From NCBI RefSeq assembly GCF_024584705.1, contig NZ_CP097384.1:3968001-4032000 (forward strand): DNA of 64,000 nt, in the 5' to 3' direction. Below are positions 18,725 to 27,258 of this stretch, one piece after another. Numbering within the stretch: position 1 is the stretch's first letter; every line of letters begins with the position of its first letter. Below the pieces are notes generated by a model, which ran no database searches, had not been told where the DNA came from, and saw nothing but the letters and a program-made list of their open reading frames with translations. A program made the position numbers and the translations under genes. Origin of the DNA: Blastopirellula sp. J2-11 (GTDB lineage Bacteria > Planctomycetota > Planctomycetia > Pirellulales > Pirellulaceae).

Positions 18725-20061
18725 TTCGGCAGGGGCACTTTCTTCTTCTCCTTGGAGTCGCTGACAGGCTCATCGGGTGAAATCACCGGAGGAAAGCCAT
18801 TCAGTTGCCTCCAGATCTCATATCCCAAAGTAACCTGACTGAGCATTACCCAGCCATTCGCGCGAACTCCCTGACGTAGATAGCGATCCGCCGGCCATTG
18901 TTGCTGACTCGTTGGTTTCACCTGAACGCGAAAATTACCTTTACCGTCATCCGATGGATCGATGGCTGCGACTTCGCCCCCAAATGTCCCTACCGCCACA
19001 GATGGCCAGCCTGCAAATTGCACGGCGGGCCAGCCCTCAAATTGAAGGCGTACATGGTCTCCACTTCGTACTAACGGCATATCATTTCCCGAGATCCAAA
19101 GCTCGACAACGCGGTCCGTTGCGTCGGGAACAATCGTGAATAATGCGTCGCCTTCCTTTAACGTTTGTCCACGTTCAAAAATTGGCAATCGAAAAATAAC
19201 GCCGTCGCGAGGAGCGTAAATATCCAATCGCTCTAATTCCGCCGACTTGATCTCTAGATCCCGCTTCTCTTTGTTGACGGTCGCCAGCTGCCCCAATGCG
19301 TCTTGTTCCATCGCGCGTGCGTAATCGACTTTTGTCTTGGCTTCGCGCTCTTTCTGGATACGCTCGCTCTTCTTCGCTTGCCACTCTTCCTTAACCGAGT
19401 CGATCTTTAGTTTTAAAGAGTCATACTCCGCTTTGGCGACATCCCAGTCTTTCTTGAACTTCTCAATTTCGACCGACGCTTTAATCCCTTTTTCGGCAAG
19501 CCCTTTTTGACGCTCGTAGTTTAGTTTGGCTTGGTATTTCTTCGCCTCGTATCCTGGGAGCAATTTGAGTTCCGCATCCCATTTTGCCTTAGCCGCTTCG
19601 ATCAATTCATCCGCGCCTGACACTGCAGCGATTTGAGCGGCTTGGAAGTCGACGATATTCCGTGCATAGACTTCCGATTTGATTTGCGCCGTAGACATCT
19701 TCGCATCCAAATCCTGGATTTGTCGCTGCAACTGCTCTCGCAAGTTCGCCGCGGTAGGCTCAAGCTCCAAGATGAATTCACCACGTTTAACTCGCATTCC
19801 TTCCCTCAGTCCTTCCGCGACTCGCACGACAACTCCCTTTGAAGGAGACAAAACTGTTTGCTGTCGTTCTTGAGGAACATAGGCGACGACTTTGCCAGTT
19901 CCTTTGGCGGACTGCTGCCAGGGTGCAAAGATCATCGCAATCGTACAAACAATCAGAAAAGCTAGCAGGAGGTTCGCGAGTCGCCATGCGTTCCTTGATG
20001 ATTGAACCAATTTGAGCGCCGGCAGCCTGTTTTTTAACGGCTTCTTCCCGCTAATGTTCAT
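18721..20061 (-). CDS. HlyD-family periplasmic adaptor (membrane fusion protein)
   Basis: A 446-residue adaptor with one N-terminal transmembrane helix (about residues 28-47). A lipoyl half-motif (VLSPSKGVVVRVAEGLREGMRVKRGEFI) is followed by a 170-residue coiled-coil hairpin rich in Lys, Glu and Ala, the second lipoyl half (IYAPRDGVIFRLPIFERGQTLKEGD) and a beta-barrel C-terminus. The adaptor joins an inner membrane ABC exporter to an outer membrane TolC channel. It lies 74 bp after the ABC gene and overlaps the TolC gene. The long hairpin and proline- and lysine-rich tail fit type I secretion adaptors better than RND adaptors. Confidence 0.85.
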   Translation of the reverse strand: MNISGKKPLKNRLPALKLVQSSRNAWRLANLLLAFLIVCTIAMIFAPWQQSAKGTGKVVAYVPQERQQTVLSPSKGVVVRVAEGLREGMRVKRGEFILELEPTAANLREQLQRQIQDLDAKMSTAQIKSEVYARNIVDFQAAQIAAVSGADELIEAAKAKWDAELKLLPGYEAKKYQAKLNYERQKGLAEKGIKASVEIEKFKKDWDVAKAEYDSLKLKIDSVKEEWQAKKSERIQKEREAKTKVDYARAMEQDALGQLATVNKEKRDLEIKSAELERLDIYAPRDGVIFRLPIFERGQTLKEGDALFTIVPDATDRVVELWISGNDMPLVRSGDHVRLQFEGWPAVQFAGWPSVAVGTFGGEVAAIDPSDDGKGNFRVQVKPTSQQQWPADRYLRQGVRANGWVMLSQVTLGYEIWRQLNGFPPVISPDEPVSDSKEKKKVPLPK

Positions 20062-20135
20062 CGGATTCCCCCTCCGTTTATCGGGCTACGACGTTAATGC
20101 CCTTGATATCGATTCAATAAAAACAATCGCTGCAA

Positions 20136-22304
20136 TCAGTTTTCTTGACGTATTTCATCATCACAAAGCACGAATCGCCTGTCGCAAGCATCCGCTACGC
20201 TACGCCGCCCGGTCGCGGTCAATAGAGTCCAGGAAGACTTGTGTTGTGATAAATTATCCATCAGTTCTGCCGCCAAATCGTCGGGAAGGACATCTAAAAC
20301 GCCGTCGATCAACAGTAACCTCGGACGGCCAATGATCGCCCTCGCTAGCATCAGGCGAGCTGCCTGGCTCGTTGATAGCGACGCCCCATTGGTTGAAAGC
20401 GGTGTCCCCAGCCCTGCTGGCAATTGCAAGAATTCATCAAGCAAGCCAACCATTTCAAGCGATTCATGCACATCCAACGAACTCAGATGCGAACGGTTCA
20501 GATGGACATTCTCATTGATCGTACCGCTGAAAATTTCAATGCCGCGAGCGACCGCGATGTTGTCGCGCATCGAACCAGTACGCAACTCACGCAGATCAAC
20601 GCCATCTAACTTGATATGCCCCGTCGTCGGCAGACGAATACTGCACAAAAGATCGATTACCGTACTCTTGCCAGAAGCCGCTGGTCCGACCAGTGCGACG
20701 GATTCGCCTGGGGCAAGACGGAGAGACAGGTTTTTCACCGCCGTTTGGGAATCGAACTTGTAGGTCACATTGGAGAGCTCAACGGATGCAGGCGCATTGT
20801 CGCCGACTTGGAACAGACTCTCGCGAGACTCCGTCGGCAAGTCAAAGAGATACCCAAGTTTGTCGACAGACGCCAACAGATCATAGAAGCTATCTAAATG
20901 TTTTCCCAACTTCGCGAAACCACCAACGATGATCATCACAATCAGTTCAGCCGCGACGAGCTGTCCTAAGGTCAGTTCACCAACAATGACAAGCCAGCCC
21001 CCCAGTCCAAGCAGGGTCGTCGCGGCGCATGCCTGCAGTCCTAAGGCAAAGAGGATTTGTCGCATCAGAACCCGAAAGTGGCTACGCCGTGAATCCAACC
21101 AGTCAATCGCAAGTTGATCAGCTCGATCCAGGGCAAATTGCGCCCCTGAGTTTAGTTTGAATGCAGTAGGATGCCGGGCAAGTTCTTGCAGCCAAGCTGC
21201 AACCGCGTATTTAGCCTTAGATTCTTTGATCGAGGTCGTCACAGCGCCGCGTCCCAATCCGAAAATTGCAAATGCAATCAAGCAGATAAGCACGACGTCA
21301 AAGCCCAGCAAAAATGGATGATAGAACGCGAGGACGATCATCCCGATGATTGTCTGCAGCACCAGTGCAATGCCATCCAACAGCAATACAGCAAAAGATT
21401 TCTGCACGCTAACGACATCAAAAAAACGATTGACCAATTCTGGTCCATGGAGATTATCGAATGATTTTTGCTCAACTCGCGGCAAACGATAGGCTAAGTC
21501 CTCGACAACGCGTACGAAGAATCGACGCTGGATTATCTCTACGAGAAATGTCAGCAAGCCTTTCATCGCTGCAGCAAAGGCCAGAAACGTGAAGAGCATG
21601 ATTACTAACACGATCACTGGTTGCAAATACCGCCCAAACGCAACCGTATTCACCAGCGCCTCGACAGCGATCGGCGTCGCCAGCGCCAATACGCCGACAA
21701 CAATCGAGAACACAAGAATAACCCAGATGTCTTTCTTTTCAGGCTTTAACAGTCCCAGCAAGCGGGCGAAAGGAGATAGGTGGTGATCGGGGCCATGATG
21801 AGAACTGGACTTTGGCGATTCACACGCCAACGCCGCTTGTCCGACAACCCAACAGCACGTCGTATCTTCATCCGTTAAACCTAAGCGCCGATTCAGTTCC
21901 TTGATCTTGATCCAAGCGTCCGTTTCATCTGCTTTCACGCCTGTTACTCGCAGACGATTTCCGCGGACTTCCTTGATCAAAATCAACTCTAATTCCGCCT
22001 CGCTACGCTCGATGTAAGTCGCAACCGGAATGCCCTGTTCGACAAAGATGAGCGCATCTTTCAAAGGCGAATCCAGAGAGCGAATCCTCAGACCAAGAGC
22101 CTCCCCTGCCTCGATCAATCGTCGCGACCAAGTTTGCCAATCTTCGCCAGATATATCGCGATCTTCACCCAGCGCGCGCGCCGCCAGGATTCGATCAAAG
22201 GAAATCTGTGCCGAATTAGAAAACGCCTCCAAGACATGAATCGCATTCTGTGACGGCATATTTGGTAGTGGATCGCTTTGGTTTTCCGGCATGGAACTGT
22301 TCAT
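20136..22304 (-). CDS. Type I secretion-like ABC exporter with degenerate ATPase domain
   Basis: A 722-residue fused ABC exporter. Residues of about 20-180 form an N-terminal domain that may be a peptidase-C39-like domain without catalytic Cys (inference). Residues of about 190-470 hold six transmembrane helices. The nucleotide-binding domain follows. Walker A is intact (GPAASGKST, 540-548). The Q-loop Gln appears replaced by Arg587, the signature is LSTSQ (643-647) instead of LSGGQ, the residue after Walker B Asp667 is Gly668 instead of catalytic Glu, the D-loop is lost, and the H-loop His is replaced by Gly699 (TATGR). It may bind ATP but probably cannot hydrolyse it. The ATG at 22304 is preferred; the open frame extends to 22472. 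First gene of the operon with the adaptor and TolC genes. Confidence 0.82.
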   Translation of the reverse strand: MNSSMPENQSDPLPNMPSQNAIHVLEAFSNSAQISFDRILAARALGEDRDISGEDWQTWSRRLIEAGEALGLRIRSLDSPLKDALIFVEQGIPVATYIERSEAELELILIKEVRGNRLRVTGVKADETDAWIKIKELNRRLGLTDEDTTCCWVVGQAALACESPKSSSHHGPDHHLSPFARLLGLLKPEKKDIWVILVFSIVVGVLALATPIAVEALVNTVAFGRYLQPVIVLVIMLFTFLAFAAAMKGLLTFLVEIIQRRFFVRVVEDLAYRLPRVEQKSFDNLHGPELVNRFFDVVSVQKSFAVLLLDGIALVLQTIIGMIVLAFYHPFLLGFDVVLICLIAFAIFGLGRGAVTTSIKESKAKYAVAAWLQELARHPTAFKLNSGAQFALDRADQLAIDWLDSRRSHFRVLMRQILFALGLQACAATTLLGLGGWLVIVGELTLGQLVAAELIVMIIVGGFAKLGKHLDSFYDLLASVDKLGYLFDLPTESRESLFQVGDNAPASVELSNVTYKFDSQTAVKNLSLRLAPGESVALVGPAASGKSTVIDLLCSIRLPTTGHIKLDGVDLRELRTGSMRDNIAVARGIEIFSGTINENVHLNRSHLSSLDVHESLEMVGLLDEFLQLPAGLGTPLSTNGASLSTSQAARLMLARAIIGRPRLLLIDGVLDVLPDDLAAELMDNLSQHKSSWTLLTATGRRSVADACDRRFVLCDDEIRQEN

Positions 22305-22850
22305 TACACTCAAGGAAACGGCCCTCCAAATGTCAGGAGAGCCGTCTGTCAAATGGATCGCTTGAAATCTTAGATTGCAAAACTCTCCCCCAAGCAGGTT
22401 TGAACTGGTTAGGAGCGTGAAATGGAAACTATCGAGAAGCCTTTTCTCTAGCAGACCATAAAGGCCCCACATTCCTCCTAATTGTTAATATCGCACGCCA
22501 TTTTTTAGCGATGCTTGGGCCGCATTTGCTATATCGACATAAGTCGTAAGATGCCCCTCGCGTGTGATCGTTCGCGGCAGATCGGTCCAAGAGAAGGACG
22601 TTCCGTGCTCAAAGCCACGCGACAAGGCTAGCTAGAGTCCGCTTGCAGACAGAGATATCACCGGCTGGAGCAATACCGAAACGCGTCACGAGTACATCGG
22701 CCCGAAAGCCGAGAAGCCATCGCAAGCCTAACAGAGCACCACTGGACGCTTGGCAGGCGACCAAAACTCTCGTTCGCATACGATTGTTAATGAATACCCC
22801 AGGATAGATCCCCAGCAAATCTCAGCTTTTGCACCCACCCCAAGAAACAC
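22305..22850. other. Intergenic region upstream of the export operon
   Basis: About 545 bp between the ABC exporter start and the tRNA-Ala terminator, both on the minus strand. It should hold the promoter of the export operon. No small secreted-peptide gene with a leader motif was recognised; a 69-codon minus-strand frame at 22609-22818 has no family resemblance. Confidence 0.45.
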
Positions 22851-22888
22851 AAAAAGCCTTTCGCAGTAATAACTTACGAAAGGCTCTT
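22851..22888 (-). terminator. Terminator of tRNA-Ala
   Basis: On the minus strand a 9-bp perfect stem (22877-22885 with 22855-22863) encloses a 13-nt loop and is followed by five Ts (22855-22851 read on the minus strand). It lies just downstream of the tRNA 3' end. Confidence 0.85.
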
Positions 22889-22893
22889 TCAAG

Positions 22894-22966
22894 TGGAGCT
22901 GATGAGATTCGAACTCACGACCTCTGCATTGCGAACGCAGCGCTCTCCCAGCTGAGCTACAGCCCC
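22894..22966 (-). tRNA. tRNA-Ala, anticodon CGC
   Basis: A 73-nt gene with complete cloverleaf: 7-bp acceptor stem (GGGGCTG with CAGCTCC, one G-T pair), D arm with AGCTCAGCTGGGAGAGC, anticodon stem CTGCG/TGCAG around loop TTCGCAA giving anticodon CGC, a five-base variable region (AGGTC) and a T arm with GTTCGAATC. Discriminator base is A. The 3' CCA is not encoded. It reads alanine GCG codons. No integrated element was seen beside it. Confidence 0.96.
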
Positions 22967-23094
22967 AAACTTATTGCAGGATTTTAGTGGGTCGCCGTTT
23001 GGCTGTCTAGGTCCCACGGTGGTTAGACGAGGGTTCTGCCTGCGGGGTTCGCGCGGGCGGCTGGGACAATCGGAATGGTCGGAAAAACCCGCCG

Positions 23095-24519
23095 TTAGCG
23101 GATGCCCAGGCTGGCCGAATTGGCTTTGATTTGGTCCTTGCGACCTAGCTTGTCAGTTATCGCGTCCCAATCTTGGGCCGCTTTTTCCAGCGTCTGCTGG
23201 GGGTCGGCCTGGTCGTTCAAGATGGCCCCCACGCTGTTGTCTAAGACCTGCAGGTATTGGTCGACGCCTGGCAGGTTAAAGCTGATCGCTTCGTTCGAGC
23301 TTAGCTCTACGGCCATCGCTTCGCCGTAGGCGTTGGCCGTCTCCGACGACACACGACTGTCGACCCACTGCGAAACGCCAGCCAGATTTCCGTTTCGATA
23401 GACCATCGTCGCATCGCTGGCGGGAGAAACCTGCGTCGCTGACTCCAAAGCCGAGAGCAAGATCAGCCCCAGCGCGGCGTCGCGCAAGCTAGGACTGCCG
23501 GTCGAGACCGAGCCGATCCGGCCGCCGGCGGTTAAAAACGGAACCGTCGCCGGGCGATCCCCGCGTCGTTGCTCCCACGATTCGGTCAACTGATTCCAAT
23601 AGGCGACGGCGCCTGGGATCGGAACGAAGTCCGGCGCAAAATCAAGCTTCCCTTGCGACGCGTCTGACTTGTGCGGCAACCAGCCGATCGCCAACGCTGA
23701 TTTGCCAGCCAGAAACTGCGCACCCACTTCGGCAGGCGTCAACGATTGCAACTCGGCTGGAATCGTCGCTGCAATGCGACGCAAATCCTCGGCTCCTTTG
23801 ACAAACGACGGTTGCCCGATCATCGCTTCGCCCGCAGCGAGGCCAAACAGAACGGCATAGTTGCTCGGGTTTTTGGCGTAGGCGGCCGAGCGAGCCAGCA
23901 ACAACTTTCCGCGCCAATCGCTGGCCAATGGCTCTAACGTCGGCGAGTCAAATGCCTTGTCGTCGCCGGTGCAAAATCGACTGCCGGCGATCTGCTCGAC
24001 GCATGCCTGGTAATCATTCCAAGTTTCCGGCACGGCCAGTTCCAATTCTTCCAACACTTCTGGGCGAACCATCAGCACCAGCGTTGGCGAGCCAAACGGA
24101 ACGGCGACGGTGGCTCCTTTCCATTGCAGTTCCGACTGGCGAACCGCCGGAAAGATATCTTCAATCTCCAGCGCTGCGTTGTCGAGCAGCGACTCCGGCA
24201 GCGTCTCGATCCATTCGCGGCGCATCATTTCGCCCAACAACGCCGGCGGATAAATCACCGCGTCGGCGCCGATTTTGTCCCCTTTTAGCAGGTCTGTCGA
24301 AGTAGTCAGAGATAACTCAAGCGGGCGTTCTTCGCGCGCTTTCCATTCACGCTCGATTGCTTCGGCAAGCTGGGGATCATCCAGCACCAGCAGTTTGAAC
24401 GGTCCGGAAGGGCGTTTTTCTTCCACCACGGGAGGCTTCGCCTGCGGGCAACCCAGCGAGCAAACCAACGTGACCAACAGCAAAGCGAAACTGCAGAAGC
24501 GACTCATGGGGCGGCGCAT
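23095..24519 (-). CDS. Extracellular solute-binding lipoprotein (family 1-like)
   Basis: A 474-residue predicted lipoprotein: signal MRRPMSRFCSFALLLVTLVC and lipobox SLGC (Cys24). The mature part has the layout of family 1 ABC solute-binding proteins: LLVLDDPQLAEAIEREWKAREE, a central VPFGSPTLVLMVRPEVLEELEL hinge strand, and LAGKSALAIGWLP in the second lobe. Ligand is probably a sugar or similar but not shown. No ABC permease or ATPase gene is adjacent, so it may work with a transporter elsewhere or not in transport. The start at 24519 (or 24507) begins the signal peptide; the frame stays open to 25011 but that part is antisense to xylulokinase and implausible. It is divergent from the xylulokinase gene. 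Confidence 0.78.
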   Translation of the reverse strand: MRRPMSRFCSFALLLVTLVCSLGCPQAKPPVVEEKRPSGPFKLLVLDDPQLAEAIEREWKAREERPLELSLTTSTDLLKGDKIGADAVIYPPALLGEMMRREWIETLPESLLDNAALEIEDIFPAVRQSELQWKGATVAVPFGSPTLVLMVRPEVLEELELAVPETWNDYQACVEQIAGSRFCTGDDKAFDSPTLEPLASDWRGKLLLARSAAYAKNPSNYAVLFGLAAGEAMIGQPSFVKGAEDLRRIAATIPAELQSLTPAEVGAQFLAGKSALAIGWLPHKSDASQGKLDFAPDFVPIPGAVAYWNQLTESWEQRRGDRPATVPFLTAGGRIGSVSTGSPSLRDAALGLILLSALESATQVSPASDATMVYRNGNLAGVSQWVDSRVSSETANAYGEAMAVELSSNEAISFNLPGVDQYLQVLDNSVGAILNDQADPQQTLEKAAQDWDAITDKLGRKDQIKANSASLGIR

Positions 24520-24741
24520 GCATAAGAGAAGTGCTCGAATAGTCCAGACTTCATCGTAGCCGGCCCGTTCCCCACGGGTCAAAGGGTCAGAGTCGCCCGG
24601 CGGCGGGCATTGGCCTACTTTTTGGTGAACTTCACGAAAAAGAAAAGTTGGCGGCGCCGTTGGTGGCAAGCCAAAAATGAGCCACAATAGGCGATCCGCA
24701 TTCATCGCAGCTTCGCAACGCCCCGCACCCAAGGAATCCCC

Positions 24742-26268
24742 GTGAGCATTTATTTGGGAATCGATATCGGCACCTCTGGCACCAAGACCATCGCCATTCG
24801 TGAAGGTGGCGAAATCTTGGCCGAGTCGAGCGCCACCTACCCGCTGCACCATCCCAAACCGATGTGGAGTGAGCAAGATCCGGACGATTGGTGGAGCGCC
24901 GTCGTCAAAACGGTGCGCCGCGTCGTCAAAGAAGCGAAAGCGCGCCCCGGCGAAGTCAAAGCGATTGGACTCTCGGGCCAGATGCATGGCTCGGTCTTCC
25001 TCGACAAACAAGATCAGGTCATCCGCCCTGCTCTGCTTTGGAACGATCAGCGGACCGCTAAAGAATGCGCCGAAATTGAACAGCGGGCCGGCGGGCGAGC
25101 CAAGCTCATCAAGATGGTCGCCAACCCGGCGCTGACTGGATTCACGGCCCCCAAGATCTTGTGGCTGCGCAATAACGAGCCGCGCAATTACGCTCGCCTG
25201 GCGAAGGTGCTGCTGCCGAAAGATGACGTGCGACGACGATTGACCGGTGAGTACGCGACCGAAGTGAGCGACGCCAGCGGTATGCTGCTGTTGGATGTGT
25301 CGAAACGAGCCTGGTCGAAACCGCTCCTCTCGAAACTGGAACTCGACGAATCGTTACTCGGCACGGTTTACGAATCGGAAGAAGTGACCGGCACGCTCAC
25401 AGCCGAAGCAGCCAAGCTGCTTGGCTTGACGACCGATTGCGTGGTGGTCGGCGGCGCCGGCGACTGCGCCGCCAATGCTGTCGGCAACGGCGTGGTCAAG
25501 CAAGGGATTTTGGCCAGTTCTCTGGGAACCTCCGGCGTGATGTTCGTCCATAGCGATGACGTCGCGATTGATCCTGAAGGGCGACTGCACACCTTCTGTC
25601 ATGCGGTGCGCGGCAAATGGCACATGATGGGAGTCACCCTCTGCGCCGCCGGCACGCTGGAATGGTTCGTGCAGCGTCTCTGTGCCGATCTTCGTTCGGG
25701 CCGTGGCAAGCAAGATCCCTACTCGGTGCTGACCGCCGAGGCCTTGGATACTTCGCCTGGCAGCGAAGGGCTCTTTACGCTTCCCTATCTCGCCGGCGAG
25801 CGGACTCCGCATGCCGATCCCAACGCGCGGGGCTGTTTTATCGGCATGACGCTGCGTCACACGCGAGGGCATTTGACCCGCTCGATTATGGAAGGGGTCG
25901 CCTATTCGCTGCGCGACAGTCTTGAGATTATCTCGGATCTGGGAGTTCCGGTTCGCCAGATACGGGCCGGCGGCGGCGGCGCCAAAAGCGCCCTCTGGCG
26001 CCAGATTCAAGCCGACGTGTTTGGCAAGAAAGTGGTCACCATCAACGCCGAGCAAGGCCCCGCCTACGGTGTGGCGCTGTTGGCCGCGACCGGGGCCGGC
26101 GCCTACAAGAATATCCAGGAAGCCTGCGCCGCCACGATCCAGGTTGTTCACGAAACTGCCGTCGATCGCAAAGCGGCGAAGATTTACAACGAGGCGTTTC
26201 CGGTATATCAAGGACTATATCAATCGCTGAAAAACGACTTCCAGCGAATATCGGAACTGAGCCAATAG
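24742..26268 (+). CDS. xylB: Xylulokinase
   Basis: A 508-residue FGGY carbohydrate kinase that phosphorylates D-xylulose to xylulose 5-phosphate with ATP, feeding the pentose phosphate pathway. The N-terminus has the phosphate 1 motif GIDIGTSGTKT, followed by the substrate-side segments SGQMHG and WNDQRT. The FGGY signature regions SSLGTSGVMF and GGGAKSALWRQIQADV are present in order. The GTG start at 24742 is preceded by AAGGA at six bases. Downstream, an ornithine-cyclodeaminase-like gene follows after 30 bp and may be co-transcribed. No xylose isomerase gene is in the window. Confidence 0.93.
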   Translation: MSIYLGIDIGTSGTKTIAIREGGEILAESSATYPLHHPKPMWSEQDPDDWWSAVVKTVRRVVKEAKARPGEVKAIGLSGQMHGSVFLDKQDQVIRPALLWNDQRTAKECAEIEQRAGGRAKLIKMVANPALTGFTAPKILWLRNNEPRNYARLAKVLLPKDDVRRRLTGEYATEVSDASGMLLLDVSKRAWSKPLLSKLELDESLLGTVYESEEVTGTLTAEAAKLLGLTTDCVVVGGAGDCAANAVGNGVVKQGILASSLGTSGVMFVHSDDVAIDPEGRLHTFCHAVRGKWHMMGVTLCAAGTLEWFVQRLCADLRSGRGKQDPYSVLTAEALDTSPGSEGLFTLPYLAGERTPHADPNARGCFIGMTLRHTRGHLTRSIMEGVAYSLRDSLEIISDLGVPVRQIRAGGGGAKSALWRQIQADVFGKKVVTINAEQGPAYGVALLAATGAGAYKNIQEACAATIQVVHETAVDRKAAKIYNEAFPVYQGLYQSLKNDFQRISELSQ

Positions 26269-26298
26269 CTTCAGCAGTGCGCAGCGAAGGAGAGCCAG

Positions 26299-27258
26299 AT
26301 GACGCCTCGGTTTTATCGCGAATCGGAAGTCTCTCAGGTTTTGGACATGTCCACCGCCGTGGAAGTGGTGGACGAATGCCTGAGACAACTCGCGATCGGC
26401 GGGGCCGAGAATGTTCCTCGCCATCGTTCACGCACCCCCGGCTTCGTGCTCCATTCGATGAGCGCCACAGCCGGCTATCTGAACGTCGCCGGGTGGAAGC
26501 AATACGCGACGACTGCGTCCGGCGCCAGGTTTCACGTTGGGCTGTACGACTGCGAAAGCGGACGGATGAAAGCGCTGATCGAAGCGGATCGATTGGGGCA
26601 GATGCGGACCGGCGCCGTCACCGGCGTCGCCGCGCGCTATCTGGCGCCAGGCGAAATCACGCAGCTTGGTTTGTTCGGCACAGGCTGGCAAGCCGAGTCG
26701 CAATTGGAGGCCATCCAAGCGGTTCATCCGCTCTCGCGGGCCTTCGTCTACTCACGCGATGAGTCACGTCGTCAATCGTTCGCGGCCCGCATGAGTGAAG
26801 AACTGCAGATCGAGATCATTCCGGTCCATGACCCACGCGAAGCGGTCGAAGACTTGCCGCTGGTCATCACGGCGACCGCCAGCAAGACGCCGGTCTTTGA
26901 CGGGACGCTGCTCGCCGAAGGAGCGCTAGTCTGTGCGATGGGGAGCAACTGGCTGCAAAAAGCGGAGCTGGACGTTAACGCGGTTCGCCTGGCGGATAAT
27001 ATCGTTTGCGACTCGATCGAAGCCTGCAAACTGGAAGCAGGCGATTTTGTCGCCGCTTCTGAGAAAGGATACTTCGACTGGGACAAGCCGGTCGAACTTG
27101 GCGCTGTGCTGGCCAATCTGGCGGTCGGTCGCAACAACAAAGATAGCGTGGTGATCTTTAAATCGGTCGGCCTGGCGATCGAAGATGTCGCGCTGGCCGA
27201 AAAATTCTATCAACGCGCCGTGACAAATCCCGGCCTCGGCGTTTCATTACCGCTTTGA
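26299..27258 (+). CDS. Ornithine cyclodeaminase/mu-crystallin family protein
   Basis: A 319-residue NAD(P)-binding protein of the OCD/mu-crystallin family. The dimerisation and substrate segment contains GYLNVAGWKQYATT and the conserved RTGAVTGVAARYLA helix. The Rossmann glycine motif is LFGTGWQAESQLEAI and the later segment is GSNWLQKAELD. Members include ornithine cyclodeaminase, alanine dehydrogenase and imine reductases, so the reaction cannot be fixed from sequence. AAGGAG six bases before the ATG at 26299 supports the start. It lies 30 bp after xylB on the same strand. Its last four codons overlap the end of the convergent LysM gene. Confidence 0.82.
   Translation: MTPRFYRESEVSQVLDMSTAVEVVDECLRQLAIGGAENVPRHRSRTPGFVLHSMSATAGYLNVAGWKQYATTASGARFHVGLYDCESGRMKALIEADRLGQMRTGAVTGVAARYLAPGEITQLGLFGTGWQAESQLEAIQAVHPLSRAFVYSRDESRRQSFAARMSEELQIEIIPVHDPREAVEDLPLVITATASKTPVFDGTLLAEGALVCAMGSNWLQKAELDVNAVRLADNIVCDSIEACKLEAGDFVAASEKGYFDWDKPVELGAVLANLAVGRNNKDSVVIFKSVGLAIEDVALAEKFYQRAVTNPGLGVSLPL

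Noticed and set aside
22609-22818. Small minus-strand gene upstream of the export operon as a possible cargo peptide
   Set aside because: No leader with a double-glycine motif, no ribosome binding site and no family resemblance.
24520-25011. N-terminal extension of the solute-binding lipoprotein
   Set aside because: The extension lies antisense to xylB, and a complete lipoprotein signal begins at 24519.
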